Shown here: positions 1 to 6,034 of the stretch, in pieces
How the letters are laid out: each line of letters begins with the position of its first letter
Position numbering within the stretch: position 1 is the stretch's first letter
Source: Pseudomonadota bacterium
Lineage (GTDB): Bacteria > Desulfobacterota > Desulfobacteria > Desulfobacterales > JAHIVH01
Assembly (NCBI GenBank): GCA_018816735.1
Contig: JAHIVH010000068.1
Location: 1 to 36,358, forward strand
Direction: 5' to 3'
Length of the DNA stretch: 36,358 nucleotides
Made by a program: the position numbers and the translations under genes
Notes under the pieces: generated by a model
Seen by the model: the letters and a program-made list of their open reading frames with translations, nothing else
What the model was told of the DNA's origin: nothing
Database searches by the model: none

Positions 1-7
1 GGGTTTT

Positions 8-366
8 CCTGTAAGCTTCCACTTTTTAACCTGTAAACTTCCACCTTTGCAAAGAGGCCATATCAATTTATTAAGTAATATAAATTGTTTACATTTAAAC
101 TCTTTTTGATTTTTCCATAATCCCGTAAAGCTCCACCTTTAATATCAAAAAATTTTATCATACCCTGTAAATTTCCACTTTTTAAAAAGGAAAATCGTAG
201 TTAACATTATAAATTAAGCATATTACATATAGCATATATTAAATTTTCCGTAAAATCCTGTAAAGCTCCTCTCTTTATCCTGTAAACTTATCCTTTATAT
301 CCTGCTATATTCCTCTTATCATCCTGTAGCTTTCCACATTTTAACCTGTAACCCTCCACTTTAGCC
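8..366. repeat. Iteron-like direct repeats (nine copies, 22-bp phase)
   Basis: Nine degenerate copies of a motif close to CCTGTAAACTTCCAC followed by a T-rich stretch start at about 8, 30, 122, 164, 257, 279, 301, 323 and 345. The pair at 8/30 and the run 257-279-301-323-345 are spaced exactly 22 bp apart, about two helical turns, so a protein could bind all copies on one DNA face. The surroundings are very AT-rich. This resembles iterons of a plasmid replication origin or an incompatibility/partition site. No Rep or Par gene lies in the window, so the bound protein is unknown. The array may continue left of base 1. Confidence 0.7.
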
Positions 367-431
367 AAAATATTTTATTAAATTTTATATAGTTACAGAG
401 CCTAAACATATTAAACATTATTAAACGTTAT

Positions 432-460
432 AAACAACAACACAAATCCTGTTGTTGTTT
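432..460. terminator. Perfect 10-bp hairpin, possible bidirectional terminator
   Basis: AAACAACAAC (432-441) pairs perfectly with GTTGTTGTTT (451-460) around a 9-nt loop. The stem is AT-rich and is followed by T/A-rich DNA on both sides. It lies just beyond the 3' end of the leftward transcription unit (regulator plus the possible small gene), so it could end that transcript and insulate the iteron region. The low GC content of the stem makes it a weak terminator at best. Confidence 0.4.
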
Positions 461-475
461 TAAAAATATATTTAT

Positions 476-589
476 TTATTGTTTTTCAAATTGCTTTAGG
501 TAGTCGCAAAACTCAAAAATATTCGACTTTTCATTTATGGCAGTTTCAGCTTTAAACCCAAGTTTTGTTAGTTCTTCATACAAGGTCAT
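476..589 (-). CDS. Possible 37-residue protein downstream of the regulator
   Basis: A short leftward open frame reads MTLYEELTKLGFKAETAINE and continues to a stop at 476-478. It begins 42 bp after the stop of the CI-like regulator and ends just before the hairpin at 432-460, so it would sit as the second gene of that small unit. The peptide is charged, likely helical and has a natural-looking composition. There is no clear ribosome binding site, and an in-frame GTG lies two codons upstream. I recognise no family. A chance open frame in AT-rich DNA is a real alternative. Confidence 0.3.
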   Translation of the reverse strand: MTLYEELTKLGFKAETAINEKSNIFEFCDYLKQFEKQ

Positions 590-631
590 AAACACTAATA
601 GAATTTTCTGCTAATATTATTTGACATTTTC

Positions 632-1237
632 TCATTCTTTATTTTTTTTTACCCATTTAGTGAATTCTTTAAATAAATTTTGGGCTTTTTTGGATTTTGA
701 GTAATATATTAAATATGAAATAATGTCATCACAGTTATTTTTTATAAAATTTAGCGCCGGAATAAGGGTTGTTTCGATCAAATCATTTATATTGATATTC
801 TCAACATGTTTAATACCTGGACCAAAAATATCATGTACCCATTTTATAATTTTGAAGTTGTTTTGGTCGGTTTCTATTTGTGATAATAATTCTTCAGATC
901 TAATTTTCTCTTTTTTTAATTTTTTCTCAAGATTCAAAATAAATGCTTGTAATTCATTCCGTTCTTTGTCTGATAGGTCATTTTTGTGAACATTGTTAGT
1001 AGTGTCTATAAATTTAACACCCTTCCCAGTAAATAGCCAGGTGGGTGACACTCCTGATATTTCGCACACACGGATTACATATTCAATAGAAGGGAAATTT
1101 CCTTTTTTCCATCCCCATACCAAACTATAAGGTGCTTCTAAGGCTTTTGCCCAAAAAGAGGGATCTTGTGTAGCTATTATTGCACAAAATCGTTCATGGA
1201 ACCCCTGATGAGTTTCTTTAAATTTATTTTTATCCAT
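632..1237 (-). CDS. CI/XRE-like helix-turn-helix transcriptional regulator
   Basis: This 201-residue protein has an N-terminal DNA-binding domain (about residues 12-75). The segment from FWAKALEAPYSLVWGWKKG to SGVSPTWLFTGKG is typical of phage CI-type repressor HTH domains, which end in the pattern P-x-W-L-x-x-G. The C-terminus lacks the S24 peptidase domain of LexA/CI proteins. Instead there is a charged coiled coil at about residues 87-130 and a helical tail. Loss of the peptidase suggests control by something other than RecA-stimulated self-cleavage. It is divergent from the tra operon and faces the palindromes at 1287-1320, so I infer that it represses transfer and itself. The start ATG (1235-1237) has no strong ribosome binding site. 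The gene is more AT-rich than the tra genes. Confidence 0.75.
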   Translation of the reverse strand: MDKNKFKETHQGFHERFCAIIATQDPSFWAKALEAPYSLVWGWKKGNFPSIEYVIRVCEISGVSPTWLFTGKGVKFIDTTNNVHKNDLSDKERNELQAFILNLEKKLKKEKIRSEELLSQIETDQNNFKIIKWVHDIFGPGIKHVENININDLIETTLIPALNFIKNNCDDIISYLIYYSKSKKAQNLFKEFTKWVKKNKE

Positions 1238-1286
1238 ATCTCAAATTTAGCTTTACAAAACAAAAAAAATGGGGTAATTCGATTGA

Positions 1287-1320
1287 CCAAATTCAATAAT
1301 TTGGTTTCGACCAATCGAAA
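1287..1320. promoter_or_regulatory. Two abutting palindromes, candidate operators
   Basis: CCAAATTcaatAATTTGG (1287-1304) is a perfect inverted repeat with 7-bp arms. TTTCGAccaaTCGAAA (1305-1320) follows with no gap and has 6-bp arms. The word TTCGATTG (1278-1285) also mirrors CAATCGAA (1312-1319). The cluster lies between the divergent regulator and the tra operon, about 50-85 bp upstream of the regulator start codon. That is where an autoregulating repressor would bind. The two palindromes differ in half-site sequence, so two different proteins may bind here. Confidence 0.6.
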
Positions 1321-1346
1321 TATATATTAATAATCAAATATTAAAT

Positions 1347-1375
1347 TATAATTTACTGTACTTTATAAATATAAT
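1347..1375 (+). promoter_or_regulatory. Weak candidate -10 boxes for the tra operon promoter
   Basis: Two TATAAT hexamers occur, at 1347-1352 and 1370-1375, in the AT-rich stretch between the palindromes and the leader hairpins. Neither has a convincing TTGACA-like -35 element at 16-18 bp. An activator-dependent promoter, or one outside the sigma-70 consensus, is possible. If the second box is used, transcription would begin at about 1381, just before the first leader hairpin. This rests only on sequence resemblance and position. Confidence 0.25.
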
Positions 1376-1386
1376 AATTGAAAAAA

Positions 1387-1475
1387 AGGCTGTTAACCTA
1401 CACTCGCTAAAGTCTCAGTTAACAGCCTATGGTGGGGATTAGGTTAGTAACCCTCAAGGCATAACTAACCTAATC
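1387..1475 (+). promoter_or_regulatory. Tandem long hairpins in the tra operon leader
   Basis: Two perfect inverted repeats lie back to back. AGGCTGTTAAC (1387-1397) pairs with GTTAACAGCCT (1418-1428) around a 20-nt loop. GATTAGGTTAGT (1437-1448) pairs with ACTAACCTAATC (1464-1475) around a 15-nt loop. They end about 30 nt before the ribosome binding site of the first gene. Neither is followed by a T-run, so they are not ordinary terminators. They could be a structured 5' leader RNA, a protein binding site or a site for an antisense RNA. I do not recognise a known riboswitch. Confidence 0.45.
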
Positions 1476-1522
1476 TCTCCAAAATATCAACTATTTTTCA
1501 AAATCGAAGGGGGTGATCTAAT

Positions 1523-1801
1523 TTGCCGCCCCAAGGCAAGATAACCACCACAGACATTTTTAAAGGGGCGTATTTTTTATGTTGCGGATGTGATTTGGAC
1601 AGCATTGCTTTCAACAGAACCGTTAGAAATGTTCAGATCGCAGAGTTCTGGATCAAAGGGGCTGACATCGAGGTGTTAGACCGTGATTATCGAAGCGGGA
1701 AGGCCCGAATAAATCCCTTGCAGTTCAGGGAAGCGTTAAATCATCTGCGCGATTTATTGTTCAAGGCGAAAGACGAGAGAAAAAGGCGAGAGTCAGAATA
1801 A
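1523..1801 (+). CDS. Small conserved-looking protein (DUF5659-like?), first gene of the tra operon
   Basis: This 92-residue protein begins at TTG, chosen because GAAGGGGGTGAT (about 1506-1517) is a good ribosome binding site at the right distance and no ATG fits. The protein is polar and has no signal peptide or membrane segment. An N-terminal part (TTDIFKGAYFLCCGCDLDSI) is followed by LDRDYRSGKARINPLQFREA and a basic helical tail. The DYR-x-G-x-A-x-(I/V)-NP-x-Q-x-RE-x-LNHLRD arrangement reminds me of a family of small uncharacterised proteins, possibly DUF5659, but I cannot confirm it. As the first gene behind the control region it may be regulatory. A possible zinc or redox role for C-C-G-C near residues 20-23 is speculation. 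Confidence 0.7.
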   Translation: MPPQGKITTTDIFKGAYFLCCGCDLDSIAFNRTVRNVQIAEFWIKGADIEVLDRDYRSGKARINPLQFREALNHLRDLLFKAKDERKRRESE

Positions 1802-1865
1802 ATTTAAAAATCCTTTCTTGAAGATTTTTCTCTCAAATAACTTTCAAAACTAAAATTGGTGAAAA

Positions 1866-2105
1866 ATGCATAGAACCATAACCATCCTGTTATTTATATT
1901 AACCTTATTTTCCGGATGCGCGACAACGCATAAGGAGAACGCTCAAAGGCCATGCAGGAATTTAAATTCGTCAGAAACCACGATAGAAATACAAGGCCGG
2001 TCCCAAGAATTCACAACATTCGCAAGCGTTTTAAAACGCGACAACGTAATAAAACCGCTATCGCGAGAATTAAACAAAAGTAAGTACGTGATTATCAACC
2101 AGTAA
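1866..2105 (+). CDS. Small lipoprotein upstream of the pilin gene
   Basis: This 79-residue protein has a signal peptide ending in a lipobox (LFSGC, Cys at about residue 18), so it should be lipidated and membrane anchored. The mature part is about 60 residues, polar, and carries one further Cys (PCRN). It ends 17 bp before the traA start and so belongs to the tra operon. Small lipoproteins in transfer operons serve in entry exclusion, pilus assembly or lysis, but nothing in this sequence points to one of these. The ribosome binding site is weak (GGTGAAAA). A 7-bp AT-rich inverted repeat lies at 1806-1829 between this gene and the previous one. Confidence 0.65.
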   Translation: MHRTITILLFILTLFSGCATTHKENAQRPCRNLNSSETTIEIQGRSQEFTTFASVLKRDNVIKPLSRELNKSKYVIINQ

Positions 2106-2121
2106 AAGGAGAGATTTTAAA

Positions 2122-2442
2122 ATGAAATCCAAATACACCACAAAAGATTACCTAAAACTCTGCATCGCCATGATGGTCCTTTCTCTTGTCATGGCCATCC
2201 CTCAATCCGTATTTGCCATGACCGCACCCGCAGCCGGAAGCTTTGGCTATGATGTCTACGATATCGTTGTAAACAACATGAGTAAAGGTGCAATCGGTTT
2301 CGGCGTAGGCGTAGTCGGCGTTGTATCCGCAGGCCTCCTTGCATGGAAACAGCAGTTCCCCGCCATGCTGGGAACACTCGCCGCAACCGGCGGCCTTGTA
2401 AAGGCTGATGCGATTATAGGCACTTTCGGTGCGTTGATCTGA
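2122..2442 (+). CDS. traA: F-type conjugative pilin precursor TraA
   Basis: The 106-residue precursor has a long basic leader with a hydrophobic core and an AXA-like cleavage site (SVFA|MTAP, after residue 32). This leaves a mature pilin of about 74 residues, close to the 70 of F pilin. The mature protein has two hydrophobic segments, one Gly/Val-rich (GAIGFGVGVVGVVSAGLLAW) and one near the C-terminus, separated by a short basic loop (KQQF), as in F-type pilins. The ribosome binding site AAGGAGAG is strong, which fits a subunit needed in large amounts. Gene order traA-traL-traE-traK-traB is the classical F order. The stop overlaps the traL start (TGATG). Maturation could involve host signal peptidase or the S26 peptidase at 18873. 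Confidence 0.9.
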   Translation: MKSKYTTKDYLKLCIAMMVLSLVMAIPQSVFAMTAPAAGSFGYDVYDIVVNNMSKGAIGFGVGVVGVVSAGLLAWKQQFPAMLGTLAATGGLVKADAIIGTFGALI

Positions 2443-2711
2443 TGGCCGACAAGGTTCCGCAATACCTCTCTTCACCGCTTCAAATCTATATTTTTGAAGC
2501 GGATGAAGTGGGGATTATCGCAGGTATCCTGGGGTGGGCCATGATCTTTGGCGGATGGATGTCCTGGATCTCTTTGGTCGTTGTCCCTCTGGTTTACCGG
2601 AAGGCCAAACTGAAATACCCCAAAGGATTTATCAAACACTTGAGTTATTACGTCGGCGTTAAGGATATGAATCCATACCCAGGGCCATATGAGAAGGAGT
2701 TTCAGGAATAG
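2442..2711 (+). CDS. traL: Pilus assembly protein TraL
   Basis: The 89-residue protein matches F TraL (91 residues) in length and position between pilin and TraE. It has the VirB3-like form: a short N-terminus (KVPQYLSSPLQIYIFEADE), hydrophobic segments at about residues 25-55 and a basic C-terminal part. TraL is a small inner-membrane component of F-type secretion systems, probably placed beside the TraC ATPase. Its start codon overlaps the traA stop, so translation is likely coupled. The stop (2709-2711) lies 3 bp before traE. Confidence 0.9.
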   Translation: MADKVPQYLSSPLQIYIFEADEVGIIAGILGWAMIFGGWMSWISLVVVPLVYRKAKLKYPKGFIKHLSYYVGVKDMNPYPGPYEKEFQE

Positions 2712-2714
2712 ATT

Positions 2715-3299
2715 ATGAATTTGAAAATCTACACAAAACAGACCTCCAACCTGTTTGCTGAAAACAGATTGTTAAAATTTGTTGTCGTGGTTCTAACGAT
2801 AGGCGTTATCTGGAGTATGGCTTCAGCGAATCGTGCGCTCAAATACCAGCGCACGATCATCCTTCCGCCAAAGGTCGACCACCGGATCGAGATCACCGGT
2901 AATGCCGTGAACGACGATTATCTGAAGATGTACACCCGTTATATACTGGATCTGCTGTTAAATTATACACCCAAAACCATCCAGTTCAACTTTAACGATC
3001 TTCTGGCACTGGCAAGTCCCGAACTATACCCGGAGTTGCAGGCGAACCTTCTTAAAATATCAGATAATGTGGAAAAGCTCCGGATCACGAGCGTCTTTTT
3101 CCCGAGTAACATCATCATTGATCAGGAAAAAAACAGCATCACGGTTAAGGGCCGCAGAAAACAGTTTTCGCACATTGCCAAAATTGAAGAAAGCGATCGC
3201 AATTATTATCTTCGCTACGAGATCAACAACGGCAGGTTTAATTTATCCAATATTCAGGAGCAGGAAATCATCGATGAGAATACAAATGAGAATCCTTAG
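2715..3299 (+). CDS. traE: Pilus assembly protein TraE
   Basis: This 194-residue protein is the size of F TraE (188). One N-terminal transmembrane helix (about residues 22-40, LKFVVVVLTIGVIWSMASAN) leads into a periplasmic domain with the TraE-type motif YQRTIILPP and a central NDDYLKMYTRYILDLLLNYTP. TraE is the VirB8-like inner-membrane platform protein that contacts TraB, TraK and TraV of the core complex. It ends inside the start region of traK, overlapping by about 26 bp, which suggests coupling. Nothing unusual is seen. Confidence 0.92.
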   Translation: MNLKIYTKQTSNLFAENRLLKFVVVVLTIGVIWSMASANRALKYQRTIILPPKVDHRIEITGNAVNDDYLKMYTRYILDLLLNYTPKTIQFNFNDLLALASPELYPELQANLLKISDNVEKLRITSVFFPSNIIIDQEKNSITVKGRRKQFSHIAKIEESDRNYYLRYEINNGRFNLSNIQEQEIIDENTNENP

Positions 3300-4335
3300 T
3301 GCATATTTTTTATTATGCATCATTATGCTTTCGGGAACGGCCAATGCCGGTGAATACGCTATCCTGTTTCATCGGGCAAAGACCGACAGGGACGCAAAAG
3401 ACTATATCAGCCGCATGAACCCGATATTTGCCGCAGCCACACGTGTGATTGAGCAAACTAACCGGTTTCTGGTTATTTATGGCGATCTCTCTACCAAAGA
3501 AGAGGCCGATCAGGTGTACCGGTCGTTTGTGAATGACAAGAATTTCAACTGGGTGGAAGTGATTCATGTGAGCGACAAAGGAGCGGAAAAGGCATCCACG
3601 CATCCGGAAGCGCCATCTTTTGACAAATTATCCAATACCATCCTCTCCGCCCTCCCAGAATCCGTGACCAACGTCGATATCAGTAACCTCTATATCAACC
3701 GGATCATTGCACCTTCTTCCAAGAAAATCAAAGATATCATTATCGAAAAAGACTCCGGCGTCCAGGTGCAGATCGAGGGCAAAAACGCCTTTATCACATT
3801 TTTAAAGAAACAGAATCCCGTGACCAAAGAGGTGCTGTATCAGGTGACACCGGTAAGTATTTACGCGGTCATAGAACCGGATATCGTATACACAATCATC
3901 GCCACGCCAAAATCGATAGACTCTCAAATCATTGAACTGAAATATGATCAGGACCATATAAAAAAGAATCTGGCTTACTTTAACGGGCTCCCTCTGGAGA
4001 AAAAGATTCTTAAAATGATCAAATCCGCCATTACAGACAAGATGCCAGATAGTTTTACCCGGAAAAGGGTCGGCCAGACCCTTCCGATTTTCAAGGATCT
4101 GGACATTTATCATGCAAAAGACGTGATTGCGGAAGGGGAGGGGCTTATCCTGAAAGAGTTCGTGCTGGCCTTAAGGAAAAATCCGGAGCATCCGGAGATC
4201 AGACTCACGGAAAAACAATTCATGATCCCGGAGCTTTCAACCAAACCCTTAGGCATCACCCTGGAGAACTTCATATTAAACGACCAACTGACCAAAACGC
4301 GTCTCTTCATCGTGGAGAGAAAGGATAATATATGA
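3274..4335 (+). CDS. traK: TraK-like secretin with an N-terminal SPOR-like domain
   Basis: I start at 3274 because this gives a signal peptide (MRIQMRILSAYFLLCIIMLS, cut near ANA|GEY) and has AGGA 8 nt upstream; an ATG at 3286 is an alternative. The open frame extends upstream to 3067, but that part only overlaps traE. The 353-residue product is clearly longer than F TraK (about 242). Residues about 26-100 resemble a SPOR domain: an N-terminal strand, a helix with spaced Ala, then RFLVIYGDLSTKEEADQVYRSF, the usual (Y/F)-x-V-x-x-G-x-(F/L)-x-x-x-E-x-A pattern. The TraK part follows from about residue 115. TraK is the outer-membrane VirB9-like core component held by TraV and TraB. The SPOR-like domain would place it near peptidoglycan, possibly binding denuded glycan strands. 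Confidence 0.82.
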   Translation: MRIQMRILSAYFLLCIIMLSGTANAGEYAILFHRAKTDRDAKDYISRMNPIFAAATRVIEQTNRFLVIYGDLSTKEEADQVYRSFVNDKNFNWVEVIHVSDKGAEKASTHPEAPSFDKLSNTILSALPESVTNVDISNLYINRIIAPSSKKIKDIIIEKDSGVQVQIEGKNAFITFLKKQNPVTKEVLYQVTPVSIYAVIEPDIVYTIIATPKSIDSQIIELKYDQDHIKKNLAYFNGLPLEKKILKMIKSAITDKMPDSFTRKRVGQTLPIFKDLDIYHAKDVIAEGEGLILKEFVLALRKNPEHPEIRLTEKQFMIPELSTKPLGITLENFILNDQLTKTRLFIVERKDNI

Positions 4336-5582
4336 CACCACCCAAATTCTGGAACGGGCTTACCTCAAAACAAAAACAAAACAGCATTCTGGGATTGATC
4401 GTCCTTGGTATTGTTATCCTTTCCTCTATTGCCTATCAATTCTCTGACGATAGCAAACCCCAGATAGAGGCGCAGAAAAAAATACCCAAAAAAGATATCG
4501 CCCTTGAAGGGGATCAACTGGAGAAAGGCCTTTACCTTCAGACAGAACTAAAACTCCAGCAACAACGGGAGGTCATGCAGGATGAACTGAAACAGATGCG
4601 GGAAGATTTTGATAATTTCAAAAAAGGGTTTTCAACCCAGCTGGACCCGCTTAAATCCGATATCGATCAGATCAAGAATAAAAAGGAACCCCTTCCATTG
4701 CCACGGATTGAAGTCCCCATCCCGGTTAAAGAGGCTCTTTTGACTGAAAAAGAAGTTCCCCCTCCGCCACCGGGTTTAGGCCAGAAATTAACCTATGACG
4801 GGCCGCCACCCCCACCGCCTTTAGAGGCCAAGGAAGCGGTCATCATGGGGGGAATCGATGTGATCCGAAACAGTACACTGGCTCAAACGAGCACGGAAAA
4901 AAAAAACCAGAAAAACGTGTATCTTCCCCCGTCTTTTATGCGGGCAACATTACTGACAGGCGTAGCTGCCCCATGTACTACGGCGGGGACAAATCATCCA
5001 ACGCCCATGTTGTTCAAGATAAATAATCTGGCGATTTTGCCGAACAGTGTGAGGGCAGACCTTAAAGGGTGTTTCGTTGTGGCCGAAGGCACCGGCGATC
5101 TGGCCACAGAGCGCGTCAAAACCCGGTTACTCACGCTTTCTTGTGTCACCAAAGGGGGGGAATCGATCATCGATCAGGATCTCAAAGGGTTTGTGGTGGA
5201 CGCGGACGGGCAGGTGGATCTCAAGGGAAGACCGGTTGCAAAGATGGGTATGCATCTTGCCCGTGTAGGGCTTGCCGGTCTTTTAGGCGGAATGGCCGAA
5301 GGTATTGAGGAGAGCGCGTTTACGTCCCAGTTTTCCGGAACAACAGGCATCACAGAAAAAAACCTGAAAGACGACACGGAAAGTATCGTCAAACTGGGTA
5401 TTGGCCGGGGAGTCGCTGATACTGCCAAGGAACTACGAGGCTTTTACCTTCAATTGGCCCAGCAGACCATGCCGGTCATCGAGGTCGGCCCTACCAAGCG
5501 GGTCCACCTGGTGGTAAGCGACGGCACCGAACTCAAGATCATCGATAACGATAACGCCAAGGACGATGAGGAAGAAATATGA
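4332..5582 (+). CDS. traB: Core complex protein TraB (VirB10-like)
   Basis: This 416-residue protein has a cytoplasmic N-terminus, one transmembrane helix (about residues 20-36, LGLIVLGIVILSSIAYQF), a coiled coil (about 70-115), a proline-rich linker with PPPPPG and PPPPPP runs, and a C-terminal beta-domain from about residue 190 that contains GVAAPCTTAGTNHPTPMLFK and later EGIEESAF. This is the standard TraB/VirB10 order. The protein spans the periplasm from inner to outer membrane and links TraK and TraV to the coupling protein. The start overlaps the traK stop (ATGA) and its own stop overlaps traV (ATGATG). The length is slightly below F TraB (475), mainly because of a shorter linker. Confidence 0.93.
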   Translation: MTPPKFWNGLTSKQKQNSILGLIVLGIVILSSIAYQFSDDSKPQIEAQKKIPKKDIALEGDQLEKGLYLQTELKLQQQREVMQDELKQMREDFDNFKKGFSTQLDPLKSDIDQIKNKKEPLPLPRIEVPIPVKEALLTEKEVPPPPPGLGQKLTYDGPPPPPPLEAKEAVIMGGIDVIRNSTLAQTSTEKKNQKNVYLPPSFMRATLLTGVAAPCTTAGTNHPTPMLFKINNLAILPNSVRADLKGCFVVAEGTGDLATERVKTRLLTLSCVTKGGESIIDQDLKGFVVDADGQVDLKGRPVAKMGMHLARVGLAGLLGGMAEGIEESAFTSQFSGTTGITEKNLKDDTESIVKLGIGRGVADTAKELRGFYLQLAQQTMPVIEVGPTKRVHLVVSDGTELKIIDNDNAKDDEEEI

Positions 5583-6034
5583 TGAATCAAAAACTGTTAT
5601 GGATAGTCTGCCTGACCCTTTATGTGACCGGTTGCGGCAAGGTTTTTAATCCCTATCACAGTGAATACATGTGTCCGGATGTGTATAAAGGGAAATGCGC
5701 GACCATGGACGAGGCTTATGAAGAGAGTTTTGAAGATAACGAGCTGGTCCTTGAACGGCAGGATTGCAAGGATTGTGACAAACAAACCCAGAAAAATAAA
5801 AGGGAACAGCCTTCAGAAAATAAAACCTACACATACAAGGATAAGCTCTTTACCGAAATAGCCGCCATTATTGACGAGCCCGAGACCCCTGTTTTGGTGC
5901 CGCCTAAGGTATCAAGGGTATTGATCATCAGTTATACCGACGACGATGAAGAAACCTTTTTCGGGTATCGGCATGTGTACTTCATCACCGACAAACCCCG
6001 GTTCACCTATGAACCCAATATGGAGGCCTTCTGA
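5579..6034 (+). CDS. traV: Outer-membrane lipoprotein TraV (VirB7-like)
   Basis: The 151-residue lipoprotein has a signal peptide and a lipobox (YVTGC, Cys at about residue 19). The TraV hallmark of clustered cysteines in the mature N-terminus is present (CPDVYKGKCATMDEAYEES), as is the Cys-x-x-Cys in KDCDKQ. A charged middle leads to a C-terminal domain (PPKVSRVLIISYTDDDEETF), as in F TraV (171 residues), where this part contacts TraK and TraB. ATG at 5579 or 5582 could start it. Both overlap the traB stop. It anchors the core complex in the outer membrane. Confidence 0.9.
   Translation: MMNQKLLWIVCLTLYVTGCGKVFNPYHSEYMCPDVYKGKCATMDEAYEESFEDNELVLERQDCKDCDKQTQKNKREQPSENKTYTYKDKLFTEIAAIIDEPETPVLVPPKVSRVLIISYTDDDEETFFGYRHVYFITDKPRFTYEPNMEAF

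Noticed and set aside
8..366. CRISPR array
   Set aside because: The repeats are degenerate, about 15-20 bp, partly abutting at 22-bp phase with no unique spacers, and no cas gene is near. Iteron-like repeats fit better.
723..989. 88-codon plus-strand frame
   Set aside because: It is the shadow of the minus-strand regulator. Its Phe/Ser-rich composition is typical of an antisense AT-rich frame.
3067..3273. Upstream extension of the traK frame
   Set aside because: It lies inside traE in another frame. The start at 3274 gives a signal peptide and a ribosome binding site, the upstream start gives neither.
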